Source of the DNA: an uncultured Lachnospiraceae bacterium
GTDB lineage: Bacteria; Bacillota; Clostridia; Lachnospirales; Lachnospiraceae
Assembly (NCBI GenBank): GCA_910587295.1
Contig: CAJULP010000006.1
Span: 1-27,622 of the forward strand
Length of the DNA: 27,622 nucleotides
Reading direction: 5' to 3'
Of this stretch, positions 7,472-14,934 are shown one piece after another. The notes under the pieces were generated by a model, which saw only the letters and a program-made list of their open reading frames with translations, ran no database searches and was not told the DNA's origin. The stretch's first letter is position 1. The number at the start of each line of letters is the position of its first letter. The translations under genes were made by a program, and so were the position numbers.

Positions 7472-8206
7472 TTGGTTACGCTGAAGGAAAATGAGCGAAT
7501 CGACGATTTACAGAGAAATCATTACAGGATCATCCAGGATCCGGGGCGCTTTTGCTTTGGTATGGATGCAGTGCTGCTTTCTGGGTTTGCCTTTGCAAAA
7601 GAAGGCGACCGGGTTTTGGACCTTGGAACCGGAACCGGGATTATCCCGATTTTGATGGAGGCAAAAACGGATGCGGCGCATTTGACCGGACTGGAAATCC
7701 AGGCTGACAGTGCTGATATGGCAAGGAGAAGCGTACGGCTGAACCATCTGGAAGAAAAAATAGAAATAATTACAGGGGATATCAAAGAAGCAGTCAGTCT
7801 GTTTGGCGCTGCTTCTTTTGACGTTGTGACATGTAATCCGCCTTACATGACAGAGCATCACGGACTGACAAATGCCAGAGCGCCTAAAGCGATTGCAAGG
7901 CATGAACTGTTATGCACTTTAGAAGATGTGATTTCCCAGGCAGCAAAGCTTTTAAGGCCGGGAGGGAACTTTTTTATGGTTCACAGGCCTTTTAGGCTGG
8001 TGGATATATTTGTATTGCTGAGAAGCTATCATTTAGAGCCGAAGCGTATGAAAATGGTGTATCCTTTTGTGGATAAAGAGCCTAATATGGTGTTGATACA
8101 GGCAAACCGGGGTGGGAAGGCGCGGATAACGGTGGAGAAGCCGTTGATCGTGTATCAAAAGCCGGGGATGTACACAGAAGAAATTTACGATATTTATGGA
8201 TATTGA
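7472..8206 (+). CDS. trmN6: TrmN6-type methyltransferase (YabB family)
   Basis: A 244-residue SAM-dependent methyltransferase of the COG4123/TrmN6 family. SAM-binding motif VLDLGTGTGI is at about 48-57, and the catalytic NPPY motif of N6-adenine methyltransferases is at 122-125 (TCNPPYM). The E. coli homologue methylates adenine 37 of tRNA-Val; the target here is inferred from the family. It starts at TTG (7472), supported by GGAGGAT (7459-7465) 6 bases upstream; no ATG start lies nearby in frame. Lies 23 bases after ricT, in the same order as Bacillus yaaT-yabA-yabB. Confidence 0.9.
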   Translation: MVTLKENERIDDLQRNHYRIIQDPGRFCFGMDAVLLSGFAFAKEGDRVLDLGTGTGIIPILMEAKTDAAHLTGLEIQADSADMARRSVRLNHLEEKIEIITGDIKEAVSLFGAASFDVVTCNPPYMTEHHGLTNARAPKAIARHELLCTLEDVISQAAKLLRPGGNFFMVHRPFRLVDIFVLLRSYHLEPKRMKMVYPFVDKEPNMVLIQANRGGKARITVEKPLIVYQKPGMYTEEIYDIYGY

Positions 8207-8239
8207 CAAAGCTCTTGGCAGTTTTGGTGGAGAATGCTT

Positions 8240-9595
8240 ATGGTTTTTAAAAAGAAGCTGGTCTTGTTCCTATTTTGTTCTTTTTTTATCGCAGCATGCG
8301 GGCAGAAGGCAGCGACTGTAAATGTGGAAACGGTTGTTTCGCAAGATGTAGAAATTGTACAGGGGAACGGGGAACAGGCAGAGGATGAAGAACAGAAACC
8401 TGACCGGAAGACAGAGGGGATTAATTCGGTAAAAGTGGAGAAGGTACCGCAGGAAAATAAGGAGGAAGAATCATTTGCTCCAAAACGTCCAAAGGTAAAG
8501 GGAATATTCGTTACAGGCGCCATGGCAGGAACTGACAATGTGGAAAACCTGATAGAGCTGGTTGACAGGACGGAGTTAAATGCTATGGTCATTGATATTA
8601 AAAATGATGAAGGCAGAGTCACTTACGAAATGGAAACGCCGCTGGTAAAGGAGTTGGGGGCTGCCAAAAGATACATACGGGATATGGATGCCCTGGTGGA
8701 AAAATGCAAAGAAAAAAATATTTACCTGATTGCAAGGATTGTTGCTTTTAAGGATCCTTATTTAGCCGGCGTAAAGCCGGAATGGTGCGTCCATAATAAG
8801 GATGGAAGCCTATTTACCGATAAGTCCGGGCTTGCCTGGCTGAATCCGTACCAGCATGAGGTGTGGGATTATCTGATGGAGATTTCTAATGAGGCTTTGG
8901 CAGTTGGATTTGACGAGATTCAGTTTGACTATGTCAGGTTTTCCACTGATAAGGGTATGGAAAATGCGGATTTTGGCTCGGAGTGGGAAGAAACGGACCG
9001 AAGGAAGATCATTACGGAATTTGTCCGGTATGCGGCGGAACAGATTCACGAAGCGGGAGGAGCTATTTCCGCTGATGTCTATGGAGTGGTGATTGATAGC
9101 AAAGAAGATCAGAGGATCGTGGGGCAGGATTACAGGGAGCTGTCCAGGTATCTGGATTATATCAGCCCTATGATCTATCCCTCCCACTATGGTCCATATA
9201 ATTATAATATTCCGGTACCGGATGCGGAGCCTTATCGCCTGGTACTTACGGCAATGCAGTCTTCCAGGAAGGTACTGGCAGGAATTTTACCGAATACGGT
9301 ATCAGGAAACAATCTGGCAGAAAACACAGTATCAGGGAATGACATGGAGGGGTATTGCACGGAAGAATATTCTATGGAAGAAATTGCCGGGCTGCAGCCG
9401 GAAGAAGGGATCAGGGTACAGGTGCGGCCATGGCTGCAGGATTTCACGGCTACTTGGGTAAAAGGACATATCTCTTATGGGGCAGATGAGATCAGGGATC
9501 AGATCCAGGGAGTGTATGATGCGGGATATGAAGAATGGATTTTATGGAATGCATCAAACCGTTATACCGAGGATGGGCTTTTAAAAGAAGAATAA
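8240..9595 (+). CDS. DUF4015 putative glycosidase, lipoprotein
   Basis: A 451-residue predicted cell-surface lipoprotein. The N terminus is a type II signal peptide: MVFKKK, a hydrophobic run and lipobox FIAAC with C20 as the lipidated residue. Residues ~22-80 are a charged, low-complexity linker. From ~85 a beta/alpha-barrel of the putative glycosyl hydrolase family DUF4015 follows: VKGIFVTGAMAG, LNAMVIDIKNDEGRV, YLIARIVAFKDP, GFDEIQFDYVRFS, ISADVYG and YISPMIYPSHY. The FDEIQFDYVRF strand holds the acidic residues expected at the barrel's active end. Substrate unknown. An insert around residues 350-385 carries a repeated NTVSGN. The start at 8240 is preferred over 8234 because GGTGGAG (8226-8232) lies 7 bases before it. 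Confidence 0.85.
   Translation: MVFKKKLVLFLFCSFFIAACGQKAATVNVETVVSQDVEIVQGNGEQAEDEEQKPDRKTEGINSVKVEKVPQENKEEESFAPKRPKVKGIFVTGAMAGTDNVENLIELVDRTELNAMVIDIKNDEGRVTYEMETPLVKELGAAKRYIRDMDALVEKCKEKNIYLIARIVAFKDPYLAGVKPEWCVHNKDGSLFTDKSGLAWLNPYQHEVWDYLMEISNEALAVGFDEIQFDYVRFSTDKGMENADFGSEWEETDRRKIITEFVRYAAEQIHEAGGAISADVYGVVIDSKEDQRIVGQDYRELSRYLDYISPMIYPSHYGPYNYNIPVPDAEPYRLVLTAMQSSRKVLAGILPNTVSGNNLAENTVSGNDMEGYCTEEYSMEEIAGLQPEEGIRVQVRPWLQDFTATWVKGHISYGADEIRDQIQGVYDAGYEEWILWNASNRYTEDGLLKEE
9293..9340 (+). repeat. in-frame NTVSGN direct repeat
   Basis: Two copies of a segment encoding NTVSGN (9293-9310 and 9323-9340), 30 bases apart, inside the DUF4015 gene. They fall within a Ser/Asn/Glu-rich insert that interrupts the barrel domain. 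Silent differences between the copies indicate they are not brand new. Confidence 0.6.
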
Positions 9596-9614
9596 GTGCA
9601 GAGGGAAAATACGT

Positions 9615-10454
9615 ATGACAGGAACATTGTTTTTGTGCGCAACGCCGATTGGAAATTTAAAGGATATGACGCCCAGGGTTGTTGATACGCTGAAGGAAGC
9701 GGACATGATTGCGGCAGAGGATACCAGGAACAGTATTAAGCTGTTAAATTATTTTGACATCAGAACGCCCATGACAAGCTATCATGAGTATAATAAAGTG
9801 GAAAAGGCCGATCAAATAATTGGATGGCTTCATCAGGGAAAAAATATAGCCCTCATAACGGATGCGGGAACACCGGCAATCTCCGACCCAGGGGAAGTGC
9901 TGGTGGCCAAATGCCTGGAAGCAGGGATTCCGATAACATCCCTTCCGGGATGCTGCGCCTGTATCACGGCACTTACACTTTCCGGGCTGCCTGCAAGAAG
10001 ATTCTGCTTTGAAGGCTTTTTACCGGCAGATAAGAAGGAACGAAAATCAATATTGGAAGAACTGAAAAGGGAAACCCGGACTATTATTCTTTATGAAGCG
10101 CCCCATCATTTAAAAAAGACGCTTGGTGAACTTTTGGAATGTCTTGGGGATAGGAGAGTCACCCTTTGCCGGGAATTGACGAAAAAATTTGAAACTGTTT
10201 TTCCTACTACTTTGGAAAAAGCTGCTGAATTTTATAAAGAAAATGAGCCTAAGGGGGAGTATGTTCTTGTCCTTGAAGGAATCAGCCGCAGAGAGCTGGC
10301 TAAGGAAAAGCAGGGGGAGTGGGAAAAGCTGACTTTGGAAGAGCATATGCAGGTTTATGAAGAGCAGGGTGTGGAGAGAAAGGAAGCCATGAGGAAGGTT
10401 GCATCGGACAGAGGAATCAGTAAGCGGGAGGTCTATCAGGGGCTTTTGCAGTAG
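9615..10454 (+). CDS. rsmI: 16S rRNA (cytidine1402-2'-O)-methyltransferase
   Basis: A 279-residue tetrapyrrole-methylase-fold enzyme of the RsmI family (YraL/YabC). It adds the 2'-O-methyl group to C1402 in the decoding centre of 16S rRNA. Family signatures: TLFLCATPIGNLKDMTPR at the N terminus, AAEDTRNS, TSYHEYN, the SAM-site TDAGTPAISDPG (82-93), GLPARRFCFEGFLP and ILYEAPHHLKKTL. The C-terminal ~50 residues form a small charged helical tail that is normal in the family. It starts 19 bases after the DUF4015 gene. In Bacillus the homologue closes the same cluster. Confidence 0.96.
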   Translation: MTGTLFLCATPIGNLKDMTPRVVDTLKEADMIAAEDTRNSIKLLNYFDIRTPMTSYHEYNKVEKADQIIGWLHQGKNIALITDAGTPAISDPGEVLVAKCLEAGIPITSLPGCCACITALTLSGLPARRFCFEGFLPADKKERKSILEELKRETRTIILYEAPHHLKKTLGELLECLGDRRVTLCRELTKKFETVFPTTLEKAAEFYKENEPKGEYVLVLEGISRRELAKEKQGEWEKLTLEEHMQVYEEQGVERKEAMRKVASDRGISKREVYQGLLQ

Positions 10455-10510
10455 TTCTTCTAATTTGAGAGGACAGCGCATATGGTGTAAAAAAGCGAAG
10501 AGGTAAGGCT

Positions 10511-11221
10511 TTGTTAAATTATATCTGGGCGGCAATGATTATTTTAGGCGTCATATTTGGCGCAATAACGGGAAGCATGAAGGAGGTCACGGAAGCGGCA
10601 TTGGACAGTGCCGGTGAAGCGGTCTCCTTATGTATTACTATGGCAGGGGTGATGGCACTGTGGGTGGGGCTGATGGAAGTGGCAGAAAAGTCGGGGCTTT
10701 TGCTAAAGCTTACCAATACGCTGTCGCCGTTTGTGTCGTTTATGTTTCCAAGGATTCCTAAGGGGCATAAGGCAAGGGATTATATTTCCACAAATATTAT
10801 TGCAAATATTTTGGGATTGGGATGGGCCTGTACGCCGGCAGGGCTTAAAGCAATGGAGGAGCTTGCGAAGCTGGAGGAGGAGAGGGGAACGGCAGGGTAT
10901 GTGGATAATAACAGGAAGGTTAAAAGCAGCGGTGCAGAATCGGCAGGCGGGCAGGGCAGGGGAAGTCTGAGGAGCGGTTCAGGAGAGGCGAATGGCAAGA
11001 AAGAAAAGAGGGAACGTGTTGCAAGCAACGAGATGTGTACGTTTTTGATTTTGAATATTTCTTCTTTGCAGTTGATACCGGTGAATATGATTGCTTACAG
11101 GCAGCAGTACGGCAGCGTGAACCCGGCGGGGATTATTGCGCCGGCGATTGTGGCGACATTTGTGAGTACGTTGATGGCGGTGGTGTATTGTAAGGGGGAG
11201 GATAGAAAGCGGAGAGTATAA
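10511..11221 (+). CDS. spmA: spore maturation protein A
   Basis: A 236-residue membrane protein of the nucleoside-recognition (Gate) family matching SpmA, which acts with SpmB in spore-core dehydration in Bacillus. Recognisable blocks: MLNYIWAAMIILGVIFG, AGEAVSLCITMAGVMALW, ISTNIIANILGLGWACTPAG, MCTFLILNISSLQLIP, YGSVNPAGIIAPAIVATF. Several hydrophobic helices are evident. Compared with ~196 residues for Bacillus SpmA, it has an extra hydrophilic Gly/Ser/Lys-rich insert at about 127-170. It starts at TTG with GAAGAGGTAAG just upstream; the nearest alternatives would truncate the first helix. spmB, normally next, is missing. The last ~125 bases are duplicated at 27211-27351, with the sugar locus between the copies. 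Confidence 0.88.
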   Translation: MLNYIWAAMIILGVIFGAITGSMKEVTEAALDSAGEAVSLCITMAGVMALWVGLMEVAEKSGLLLKLTNTLSPFVSFMFPRIPKGHKARDYISTNIIANILGLGWACTPAGLKAMEELAKLEEERGTAGYVDNNRKVKSSGAESAGGQGRGSLRSGSGEANGKKEKRERVASNEMCTFLILNISSLQLIPVNMIAYRQQYGSVNPAGIIAPAIVATFVSTLMAVVYCKGEDRKRRV

Positions 11222-11229
11222 GGCTCTCT
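11091..11229 (+). repeat. left copy of the spmA 3'-end direct repeat
   Basis: The last 131 bases of spmA and the hairpin after it match 27211-27352 in the same orientation. Over the first 100 bases I count 12 mismatches and no gaps; further on there are single-base indels. Inside is a perfectly identical 30-base run (11145-11174), followed after one mismatch by another 20 identical bases (11176-11195). Similarity stops sharply upstream of 11091. Confidence 0.9.
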
Positions 11230-11236
11230 GCTTTTG
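11210..11236 (+). terminator. probable terminator overlapping the spmA stop
   Basis: GGAGAG (11211-11216) pairs with CTCTCT (11224-11229) around a short loop holding the TAA stop codon, followed by GCTTTTGTTT. The stem is short, so termination may be weak. The duplicate at 27332-27351 has a stronger 8-bp version of the same hairpin. Confidence 0.5.
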
Positions 11237-11555
11237 TTTGCCCAGCATGGACAGTAATCTAACGGGTTAAAGTCGTGTGTTCTGCAAGCTGTCAACAGCT
11301 TGCCAGCAGTGAGCTCCGTAGCAAGCATCCAGTGCTTTTGGGTGACCGATTGCGCTGAAGCGATGTATGCTTATGCGAAATGGGTGCAAGTTAGCAGTCC
11401 GTAACATTAAGTGAATCCTGTAGCATCGCTACCTTAGACCCTTCGAGGACAAAAGGGAGTCGAGTCATTGGCTTTTTTGTTATTCTGTATTTTTTTGATG
11501 CCTCAAACGGGGGTTTTCCGTAGAATCAATTGGAGGACATACCATCAAATAGCGT
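11237..11555. other. structured noncoding stretch, possible group II intron remnant
   Basis: About 320 bases between the convergent spmA and response-regulator genes, without a convincing reading frame. It contains a perfect 8-bp hairpin with a 4-base loop (GCAAGCTG 11284-11291, CAGCTTGC 11296-11303), a small CGCT/AGCG hairpin near 11352, and GACCCTT (11437-11443) pairing with AAGGGaGTC (11453-11461). The phrase AACGGGTTAAAGTC near 11260 resembles the 5' domain I region of bacterial group II introns. No intron-encoded protein and no domain V motif are seen, so at most this is a 5' fragment. The identity is a guess. Confidence 0.3.
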
Positions 11556-13013
11556 TCATTGCGAAGCCTGCTCTTTTACAGATTGAAACTGCTTGCGATA
11601 CTGATTTGGGGTCATCTCCATACGCTTTTTAAACAGTCGGTTAAAGTAGGAGTATTCCGAATAGCCAATTTGTTCAACAATATTTTGAATTGGAAGAGTT
11701 GTCTCACGAAGCAGACGGCAGGCAGCATCCATGCGTTTTTTAATAATCAATTCTGTAAAAGTTATTCCTGTTTCTTTTTTAATTAAAATTGATAAGTAAT
11801 TTGGCGTGATATGGAACTGTTTAGCAAGAGTTGTAAATTCTATTTCGGAAGTATATTGCGTATCAATAGCTCTGAGAATAAGCGATATTGTTGAAGCGTT
11901 GGGCACAGAACTATTTTGTTCATTTGCAGTCAATATCTTTTCCATAGATGTAAATATGTCAGGTATAGATGTATATTGCTGGCCTAACTGTGCATAATTT
12001 TGGTAATCCAGAGCATTCTCAAAATCTTTGTGGGCACTTTTGACGGTCAGAACAAGATTGTTATACAGAGAAGCGATTTCATCCAGCATTAGAGTCTGGC
12101 TGTAAATAATCAGATCCCGGAACACAAGGTGAAGTTCTTTTTGGTTGATAGTGTTCAGTGCGGTTGAAAAACGACGTAGAAGTTGATTCTCCTGTTTAGG
12201 TTGGCGTTGCGGATGATAGGGGAGCGGCTGTGAGTCCTGCCGGAGGCAGTTCGTTCTTGCGGCAATTTCAGATTGAGAGAAACGCGCAGAAAAGGGTTCT
12301 TTTATGGAAGAGAAGCAGCAATATCCTGTCCTGTCTTTTTCAGGCCAATCTTGTTGTGCAATCCACTTAGCAGCATTTTCATGGTCTGTATCGGAAAAGA
12401 GTAAAAAAGTTTCCTGCATGGAACCGGTCCGAAAACAGACATGCGAGAAAAGACCTTCCTCTGATATAACTGTAAACAGAGGAATATTCCTGTGTTCGGA
12501 CAAGATATGAGTGATAAAAGCTACATAGGCATGCTGCTCCCGAATTCCAAGCAGAGACATGGAACTTTGGATGCTTTGCATATTCTGACCAGATAGTAGG
12601 CTGAACAATGCATTGATATAATGGCTGTTGTTATGTTCCTGGTCTAACTGGTGGCTCATTTTGTTCAACAGACGGATTAAATCATCTCGCTTGACTGGTT
12701 TGAGCAGATAGTCCGAAACCCCAAGGCGTAATCCCTGTTGCACATAGGTAAATTCATTATAGCCGCTGACACACACAATGAGCATTTTTTCGTTCAATTT
12801 GTGTAATTCTGTAATCAGTTCCAGTCCGTTCGTTCTTGGCATGCGGATATCTGTGAATACCACATCAGGTTTAAGGTCATGTGCCATCTTTAAGGCAGAG
12901 ACTCCGTCTTCTGCTGTTCCAACAATACAGAATCCATGTTCTTCCCAGACAATTATTTTACGCAGAACAACTAATGCATAGGGTTCGTCATCCGCCAATA
13001 ATACTTTATACAT
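11556..13013 (-). CDS. YesN-type response regulator (REC + AraC DNA-binding)
   Basis: A 485-residue two-component regulator. The N-terminal receiver domain has the acidic pocket LLADDEP, phospho-acceptor D55 in VVFTDIRMP and conserved K105 in DYLLKPVK. A ~250-residue middle region links to a C-terminal AraC-family double helix-turn-helix (about 380-480): IEFTTLAKQFHITPNYLSILIKKE.. and IQNIVEQIGYSEYSYFNRLFKK. This is the YesN architecture that activates sugar-uptake operons in Firmicutes. Its ATG overlaps the end of the sensor kinase gene by 8 bases, so the two are translationally coupled. The likely target is the divergent operon starting at 14935; the inverted repeat at 14784-14845 is a candidate site. 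Converges on spmA. Confidence 0.93.
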   Translation of the reverse strand: MYKVLLADDEPYALVVLRKIIVWEEHGFCIVGTAEDGVSALKMAHDLKPDVVFTDIRMPRTNGLELITELHKLNEKMLIVCVSGYNEFTYVQQGLRLGVSDYLLKPVKRDDLIRLLNKMSHQLDQEHNNSHYINALFSLLSGQNMQSIQSSMSLLGIREQHAYVAFITHILSEHRNIPLFTVISEEGLFSHVCFRTGSMQETFLLFSDTDHENAAKWIAQQDWPEKDRTGYCCFSSIKEPFSARFSQSEIAARTNCLRQDSQPLPYHPQRQPKQENQLLRRFSTALNTINQKELHLVFRDLIIYSQTLMLDEIASLYNNLVLTVKSAHKDFENALDYQNYAQLGQQYTSIPDIFTSMEKILTANEQNSSVPNASTISLILRAIDTQYTSEIEFTTLAKQFHITPNYLSILIKKETGITFTELIIKKRMDAACRLLRETTLPIQNIVEQIGYSEYSYFNRLFKKRMEMTPNQYRKQFQSVKEQASQ

Positions 13014-14766
13014 TCTTAATTTCCTCCCTTATGGGAAAAGAGACTATTACGGTAGTCCCATTTCCCTGTGTACTGTCTATATTTAGGCATACACTATTAC
13101 CATACAGAAGATGAAGCCTCCGGGCAAGGTTCGAAAGCCCGATATGCTGTTCATTTTCAAATTCCTCTATACGGTCAAGCTGGCTCTCATAGATGGAAGT
13201 GCGGATTTCTTCCAGACGCTGGGGAGGGATACCGATACCATCATCATGAACAGTATAAATCAGCCTATCTTCAAGAACCTGTACATAGATTTCAATCAGC
13301 CCGGTTCCGGGTTTCTGTTCAAGACCATGCTGGACAGCATTTTCAACAAGGGGCTGTAAGAACATTTTATTTGTTTGAACAGGCAGCGCGGCATTTTCCG
13401 CATGGATATTTATTGTCATCCTTCCTGCAAAGCGTTTGGAAATAATCAGAGCATATTCACGTACATAGGAGAGTTCTTCTTCTACGGTGACAATGGAACT
13501 TTCTTTGACTGCATAGCGAAATATAGAAGAAAGTGACTCAGCCATTTCGGCAATCTCCCAGGAATCGTTTTCAAGTGCCATTCCACGGATGCAGTTAAGT
13601 GTGTTGTATAAAAAATGGGGATTGACTTGATTGCGGTATGCCAGAATCTCCATTTTTTTTTGTGTAATCTCAGCGGCAAGACGACAGTTCTCCAGATAAC
13701 GTAATTTACTATTTTTCTGTTCAAGTTCATCCAGCATTCGGTTCATGAAATAGATCATCTGCCCCAGCTCATTATCTTCTTTTATGGGAAAGCGGACTGC
13801 AGTTTGGTTCGTTGGAACCCATTTCATAAATGCTCCGATTCTGCTTATAGGAATAAAGATTTTATTCCGTAGAAGTTGAAAAAAAAGAACCATAAAAATC
13901 AGCATGACGAAAGCAGTAATTACAATCATTCGTAGAATCGGGTAAATGATATTGCTGATGATATTGGAGGGCAGGATACTGTACAGTGTCCAGCCAGGAT
14001 TATCAATGCTGTTGGAAAGCTTTACAACAGAAGGAGCGTTCAAAATTTCTTGTAGGGTCTGTTTATCTACAATATCTGTTTTTGTGGAAATAAAAGGGTA
14101 ACCATTTTGGTCTGTCAGTATGATAATGCTGTTTTCGTAACTTTCCGCAGCGAGGATGTTCTTTTGTAGGAGTTCTGTCTGGAAAGTAAAAACAGTATAT
14201 CCTAATTGTTTTCCCAGAGTACGGGAAGGAAGCCGCATGCGGTATACCGGTGATATTGCGCAGTAACAGTTGTTTAATATGGAAATATCGGTATCTTGAT
14301 AAATCGAAGTGACAATATTTACATTAGCCTGACGCAGTTCTTCCGGAAGCCCATTAATGGAAAAATAATTATAACGGCTGCCCCATAAATATACGCCTTC
14401 CATATCAAAAATAGCTATTCCGGCAAGATCATCTGTCAGAAATGCACTAGCAGAGACAGAACGGAGATTGTCGGAAAGGGAAAACGCTGTCAAATTAGAA
14501 CCATCCTCAAACAGGGATTGGATGGTAGGGGAATAGTTAAAGGTGTATAAAGCATTGTCAACTGCTTGGGAGAACTGCTGTAGTTGTTCTGTCATCTGGT
14601 TGTGTATGCTGCTGATTACGTTGTCAGCAATAGTTAGATTGGTTTTGTATACCATGCCGACAAAAATACCATAAGTAATGAGCCAGATAACAAAAAAAAG
14701 AGTCAGCATCCAAAAAAAGGTCATTAACAACGAATGCTCACGCGGTACATGCTTTTTTAACATCAT
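13006..14766 (-). CDS. YesM-type sensor histidine kinase
   Basis: A 586-residue membrane kinase. TM1 lies at about 13-40, a ~230-residue extracellular sensing region at ~41-265, and TM2 at about 268-300. A HAMP linker (PISRIGAFMKW..) follows, then the His_kinase domain with phospho-acceptor H384 in QVNPHFLYNTLN and a C-terminal ATPase with N box LVENAVQHG (N476), DDGIGIP (508-514) and GLSNLARRL. This is the LytS/YesM class that partners AraC-type regulators. It probably senses an extracellular oligosaccharide, perhaps through a binding protein; the ligand is not readable. AGGGGGAA precedes two adjacent ATGs (14766 and 14763), either of which may be used. Transcribed divergently from the transport operon. 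Confidence 0.93.
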   Translation of the reverse strand: MMLKKHVPREHSLLMTFFWMLTLFFVIWLITYGIFVGMVYKTNLTIADNVISSIHNQMTEQLQQFSQAVDNALYTFNYSPTIQSLFEDGSNLTAFSLSDNLRSVSASAFLTDDLAGIAIFDMEGVYLWGSRYNYFSINGLPEELRQANVNIVTSIYQDTDISILNNCYCAISPVYRMRLPSRTLGKQLGYTVFTFQTELLQKNILAAESYENSIIILTDQNGYPFISTKTDIVDKQTLQEILNAPSVVKLSNSIDNPGWTLYSILPSNIISNIIYPILRMIVITAFVMLIFMVLFFQLLRNKIFIPISRIGAFMKWVPTNQTAVRFPIKEDNELGQMIYFMNRMLDELEQKNSKLRYLENCRLAAEITQKKMEILAYRNQVNPHFLYNTLNCIRGMALENDSWEIAEMAESLSSIFRYAVKESSIVTVEEELSYVREYALIISKRFAGRMTINIHAENAALPVQTNKMFLQPLVENAVQHGLEQKPGTGLIEIYVQVLEDRLIYTVHDDGIGIPPQRLEEIRTSIYESQLDRIEEFENEQHIGLSNLARRLHLLYGNSVCLNIDSTQGNGTTVIVSFPIREEIKNV

Positions 14767-14783
14767 GTTTCCCCCTTTAATAT

Positions 14784-14845
14784 TTGACAGTAAATGAATT
14801 AGTCATGCTAACCAAATAATACTGTATAATTACTTTAGCTGTCAA
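14784..14845. repeat. imperfect inverted repeat, candidate operator
   Basis: The left arm reads TTGACAG then TAAATGAATTAGTCA (14784-14805). The right arm, read on the minus strand from 14845 to 14823, gives TTGACAGC then TAAAGTAATTATACA. With one gap, 18 of 22 positions agree. The right arm covers the -35 box and spacer of the kinase promoter. It sits centrally between the divergent regulator and transport operons. Binding by the response regulator is inference. Confidence 0.55.
14816..14845 (-). promoter_or_regulatory. promoter of the sensor kinase-regulator operon
   Basis: On the minus strand, TTGACA (14845-14840), an 18-base spacer and TATTAT (14821-14816) fit the vegetative consensus. 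The predicted start, near 14809, leaves about 40 bases of leader before the kinase ATG at 14766. Confidence 0.6.
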
Positions 14846-14934
14846 TAAAAAGACAGATTTCGTCAATTCTGGAACATAGTTATTAGACTTAATGCACAGT
14901 AAAATATAGACATAAAAGGAAAAGGAGGCATAAC

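Noticed and set aside
14825..14830. TATAAT as -10 box of a plus-strand promoter for the transport operon
   Set aside because: No acceptable -35 hexamer lies 16-18 bases upstream, and the site sits inside the inverted-repeat arm used by the minus-strand promoter.
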